Below, one piece after another: positions 4,760 to 7,599 of a stretch of DNA of 7,599 bases. Where the stretch lies: the NCBI GenBank assembly GCA_947065955.1, contig CAMSXY010000053.1, positions 1-7,599 of the forward strand. Direction: 5' to 3'. The notes under the pieces were generated by a model, which had not been told where the DNA came from, did not search any database, and saw only the letters and a list, made by a program, of their open reading frames with translations. The position numbers and the translations under genes were made by a program. Within the stretch, counting starts at the first letter, position 1. Each line of letters starts with the position of its first letter. The DNA is from an uncultured Caryophanales bacterium. Its GTDB lineage: Bacteria; Bacillota_I; Bacilli_A; RF39; UBA660.

Positions 4760-6979
4760 GTGGAAGCATGGGATACCTTTAAAGGTGAAAAGTGGAAAGA
4801 ACAAATCAATGTTCGAAATTTTATTATAGAAAATTATGAAGAATATAAAGGGGACGAATCCTTCCTTACAGGAATGAGCGAAAAAACAAAAAAACTATTA
4901 GAAACCTGTTTGCCCCTTTTAGAAGAAGAAAGAAAAAAAGGAATTTTTGATGTAGATTTAGAACATGTAGCGGGAATAAATGCTTATGAACCTGGTTATA
5001 TCGATATAGAAAACGAAGTGATCGTAGGACTTCAAACCGACCAAGTGTTAAAAAGGATTATAAATCCGTTTGGTGGTATGCGTATGGTAGAAAGTGCCTT
5101 ATCTTCCTACGGGTATACATTAAAAGAAGAGATGAAAAAAAAGTTCCAATATCGAAAAACACATAATGATGGAGTCTTTGATGCCTATACGAAGGAAATT
5201 AGAAGAGCACGTTCCGCAGGACTTTTAACAGGACTTCCTGATGCTTATGGAAGAGGAAGAATCATTGGAGACTATAGACGTATTCCTCTTTATGGAATCG
5301 ATTTTTTAATCCAAAAAAAACAAGAAGATTTAGATAATATTGTAGAGATCAATGAAAATACAATTCGTCTTAGAGAAGAAGTTAAAGAACAAATAAAAGC
5401 TTTAAAAGAAATGAGCGAAATGGCTAATTCTTATGGGTTTGATATAAACCGTCCAGCAGAAACTGCAAAAGAGGCTGTGCAATGGTTATATTTTGGATAT
5501 CTAGCAGCTATTAAAGAAAATAATGGAGCTGCCATGAGTCTAGGAAGAACCGCAACGTTTTTAGACATCTATCTAGAAAGAGACTTAAAATCAGGACGTT
5601 TAAAAGAAGAAGAAGCCCAAGAACTAATAGACCAATTTATTTTGAAATTACGACTTGCACGTCATCTTCGAACACCAGAATATAATGAATTATTTGCAGG
5701 AGATCCTACTTGGGTAACGGAGGCCTTAGCAGGAATGACGATGAATGGAAGAAGCTTAGTAACCAAAAACACCTATCGTTATCTTCATACTCTAGAAAAC
5801 CTAAATCCAAACCCAGAACCTAATTTAACCATTCTTTGGGCCTCTGCACTACCGGAAAACTTTAAAAAATATTGTGCGAAAATATCCATTCAAACAGATT
5901 CCATTCAATACGAAAATGATGATCTTATGAGACCTTTATATGGGGATGACTATGCCATTGCGTGTTGTGTTTCTGCAATGCGAGTTGGAAAAGATATGCA
6001 ATTTTTTGGAGCAAGATGTAATCTTGCTAAAGCCCTTTTATATGCGATCAATGGTGGGGTTGATGAAAAGTTAAAGAAAAAAGTCTTCGCAGATATTCCA
6101 AGAATCGAAGACGAATACTTATCCTATGAAACCATTTTACCTGCATACTTTCATGTCCTTGAAAAAGTAGCCCAAGTTTATGTAGATGCCATGAACATCA
6201 TTCATTTTATGCATGATAAATATGCTTATGAAAGTGGTCAAATGGCGCTTCATGATACAGACGTAAGACATTTAATGGCCTTTGGTGTGGCGGGACTTTC
6301 TGTAGCAGTAGATTCGCTTTCTGCTATTAAATATGCTCATGTACGTGCCATAAGAGATGAAGAGGGAATCACGACCGATTTTGAAATTGAGGGAGACTAT
6401 CCAAAATACGGAAATGATGATGATAGAGTAGACGAAATTGCGGTAATTCTTACACAAAAAATTATAGAAGAGTTAAAAAAACATCCTCTTTATAAAAAAG
6501 CAGAACACACTCTTTCCATTTTAACTATAACGTCTAATGTTGTATATGGCAAAAAAACAGGAGCTACTCCCGATGGAAGAAAAGAAGGTATTGCCTTTGC
6601 CCCAGGTGCGAATCCAATGCATGGAAGAGATCAAAATGGAGCTTTAGCGTCCCTTAATTCTGTTGCTAAAATTCCTTATAAAGATGTATGCCAAGATGGA
6701 ATTTCTAACACCTTTTCCATTATTCCAAGTGCTTTAGGAACCAATGAAGAAGAGAGAAAATCCAATCTCGTTTCTATCTTAGATGGATATTTCAAACAAG
6801 GTGGGCACCATTTAAATGTAAATGTTCTTGAAAAAGAAACCCTTTTAGAGGCTATGGAATATCCTGAAAAATATCCAAATCTTACGATTCGAGTAAGTGG
6901 ATATGCAGTTCATTTTAATCGATTGAGCCGTGAACAACAATTAGAAGTGATTGCAAGAACTTTTCATGAGGCAATATGA
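4760..6979 (+). CDS. pflB: Pyruvate formate-lyase (formate C-acetyltransferase)
   Basis: A full-length 739-aa glycyl-radical enzyme that converts pyruvate and CoA to acetyl-CoA and formate in the cytoplasm under anaerobic conditions. The N-terminus aligns by eye with E. coli PflB (AWDTFKGEKWKEQINVRNFI). GLPDAYGRGRIIGDYRR (158-174) is the conserved core block. The catalytic cysteine pair is C402-C403 in ACCVSAMRVGKDMQFFGAR. The radical glycine is G714 in RVSGYAVHF, 25 residues from the end. All catalytic residues are intact. The start is GTG, because the first in-frame ATG is at residue 39, past conserved sequence; AGGAGTGAT (4748-4756) precedes it. The stop overlaps the ATG of pflA, so enzyme and activase are co-translated. 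Related glycyl-radical enzymes (choline lyase, glycerol dehydratase) lack the Cys-Cys pair, so the assignment is firm. No formate channel gene (focA) is next to it here. Confidence 0.98.
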   Translation: MEAWDTFKGEKWKEQINVRNFIIENYEEYKGDESFLTGMSEKTKKLLETCLPLLEEERKKGIFDVDLEHVAGINAYEPGYIDIENEVIVGLQTDQVLKRIINPFGGMRMVESALSSYGYTLKEEMKKKFQYRKTHNDGVFDAYTKEIRRARSAGLLTGLPDAYGRGRIIGDYRRIPLYGIDFLIQKKQEDLDNIVEINENTIRLREEVKEQIKALKEMSEMANSYGFDINRPAETAKEAVQWLYFGYLAAIKENNGAAMSLGRTATFLDIYLERDLKSGRLKEEEAQELIDQFILKLRLARHLRTPEYNELFAGDPTWVTEALAGMTMNGRSLVTKNTYRYLHTLENLNPNPEPNLTILWASALPENFKKYCAKISIQTDSIQYENDDLMRPLYGDDYAIACCVSAMRVGKDMQFFGARCNLAKALLYAINGGVDEKLKKKVFADIPRIEDEYLSYETILPAYFHVLEKVAQVYVDAMNIIHFMHDKYAYESGQMALHDTDVRHLMAFGVAGLSVAVDSLSAIKYAHVRAIRDEEGITTDFEIEGDYPKYGNDDDRVDEIAVILTQKIIEELKKHPLYKKAEHTLSILTITSNVVYGKKTGATPDGRKEGIAFAPGANPMHGRDQNGALASLNSVAKIPYKDVCQDGISNTFSIIPSALGTNEEERKSNLVSILDGYFKQGGHHLNVNVLEKETLLEAMEYPEKYPNLTIRVSGYAVHFNRLSREQQLEVIARTFHEAI

Positions 6980-7599
6980 AAGGCTATGTAAGTTCTATAG
7001 AAACTTTAGGATTAGTAGATGGACCTGGTGTTCGCGTTGTTATTTTTCTTTCCGGTTGCCCCCTTCGATGTTTATTTTGTCATAATCCAGAAACATGGAA
7101 AAAGCAAGATGGAAAAGAAATGACTTCCGAAGAAGTCTTTCAAAAAATTCAACGTTATCAAAATTATTTTGGAAAAGAAGGGGGAGTAACATTCTCAGGA
7201 GGAGAACCTCTTCTTCAAGAAGACTTTGTACTAGAAATTGCTAAAATGTGTAAAAACAACAATATTTCGACTTGTTTAGACACAAGTGGAGTGGGGAGCT
7301 ACCAGAAAATTTTACCTTATATAGATCTTGTTCTTTTAGATGTAAAAGCATTAGAAGAAAAGAAATATAAAGAAATGACAAACCATGCAATAAAAGATTT
7401 TTTAAATTTTATAGATGCTTGTGAAAGAAACAAAAAAAGAGTTTGGATTCGACAAGTGATTGTACCTAGTTATAATGATCAAGAAAAATATATTCGTGAG
7501 TTAAAGGATTTTTTAAAAAAATATACAGTAATTGAAAGGATTGATTTACTCCCTTACCATCTTTTAGGAGTAGAAAAATACCAAAAATTAAATCTACCT
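6976..7599 (+). CDS. pflA: Pyruvate formate-lyase activating enzyme (3' end outside window)
   Basis: The open frame runs to the window end, giving the first 208 of about 240-250 residues. It is a radical SAM protein that uses a [4Fe-4S] cluster and S-adenosylmethionine to abstract hydrogen from the PflB glycine. The cluster motif is CPLRCLFC (C28, C32, C35), followed by HNPETW. The SAM-binding GGEP motif is at 75-78 (in TFSGGEP). LDTSGVG (101-107), LLDVKA (120-125) and RQVIVPSYND (159-168) are further family blocks, and LLPYHLLGVEKY (191-202) marks the C-terminal part of the barrel. It lacks the extra ferredoxin-like cluster insert seen in activases of other glycyl-radical enzymes, which supports PflA. 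The ATG lies in the pflB stop (ATGA), with GAGG at 6968-6971 as ribosome site. Translation is therefore coupled to pflB, and no separate promoter is visible. Confidence 0.96.
   Translation, partial: MKGYVSSIETLGLVDGPGVRVVIFLSGCPLRCLFCHNPETWKKQDGKEMTSEEVFQKIQRYQNYFGKEGGVTFSGGEPLLQEDFVLEIAKMCKNNNISTCLDTSGVGSYQKILPYIDLVLLDVKALEEKKYKEMTNHAIKDFLNFIDACERNKKRVWIRQVIVPSYNDQEKYIRELKDFLKKYTVIERIDLLPYHLLGVEKYQKLNLP

Noticed and set aside
6272..6457. Reverse-strand open frame within pflB
   Set aside because: Antisense to conserved pflB sequence, with no start signal.

Overview
This is a low-GC, single-direction stretch (every supported gene is on the + strand). It looks like a fermentative, anaerobic Bacillota (Bacilli/Erysipelotrichia-like or another AT-rich relative). 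The grounds are purine-rich Shine-Dalgarno sites, AT-rich codon use with many AGA arginine codons, a pyruvate formate-lyase operon and a Cse60-like small protein. TGA is used as a stop (2913-2915 and 6977-6979), so the code is standard rather than the Mycoplasma one. The first 20 bases match the 3' end of the Illumina TruSeq read-2 adapter. They are a library artefact at a contig edge, so the first gene is cut by the assembly and not by biology.

Layout. (1) 23-1869: an ABC-2-type transporter locus with a truncated membrane protein, a second six-helix membrane protein starting at TTG inside the end of the first, and a 212-aa ATPase with Glu in place of the Q-loop Gln. A strong intrinsic terminator closes it. 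(2) 2028-3767: an independent second ABC-2 exporter, with an extended -10 promoter preceded by an inverted repeat, a 272-aa ATPase, a 235-aa permease overlapping it by ATGA, and an intrinsic terminator. (3) 3799-4475: a YgjP-type zinc metallopeptidase. (4) 4526-4696: a 56-aa Cse60-like protein. (5) 4733-7599: pflB and pflA, overlapping by ATGA. pflA runs off the window end.

How the genes work together. PflA (radical SAM activase) puts the glycyl radical on PflB, which splits pyruvate with CoA into formate and acetyl-CoA. The two ABC loci each pair an ATPase with membrane subunits of the ABC-2 export/immunity type. Their substrates cannot be read from sequence; export of a peptide, lipid or antibiotic, or self-protection, is the usual role of such systems. 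The peptidase and Cse60-like genes have no evident link to either block.

No stretch above about 300 bases lacks a gene. The largest gaps (1834-2096, 3620-3821) hold terminators, promoters and AT-rich sequence. I found no tRNA, rRNA, CRISPR array, insertion sequence or clear novel multi-gene system. The points most worth a second look are the E-loop ATPase locus, the putative operator at 2028-2047 and the small Cse60-like gene.
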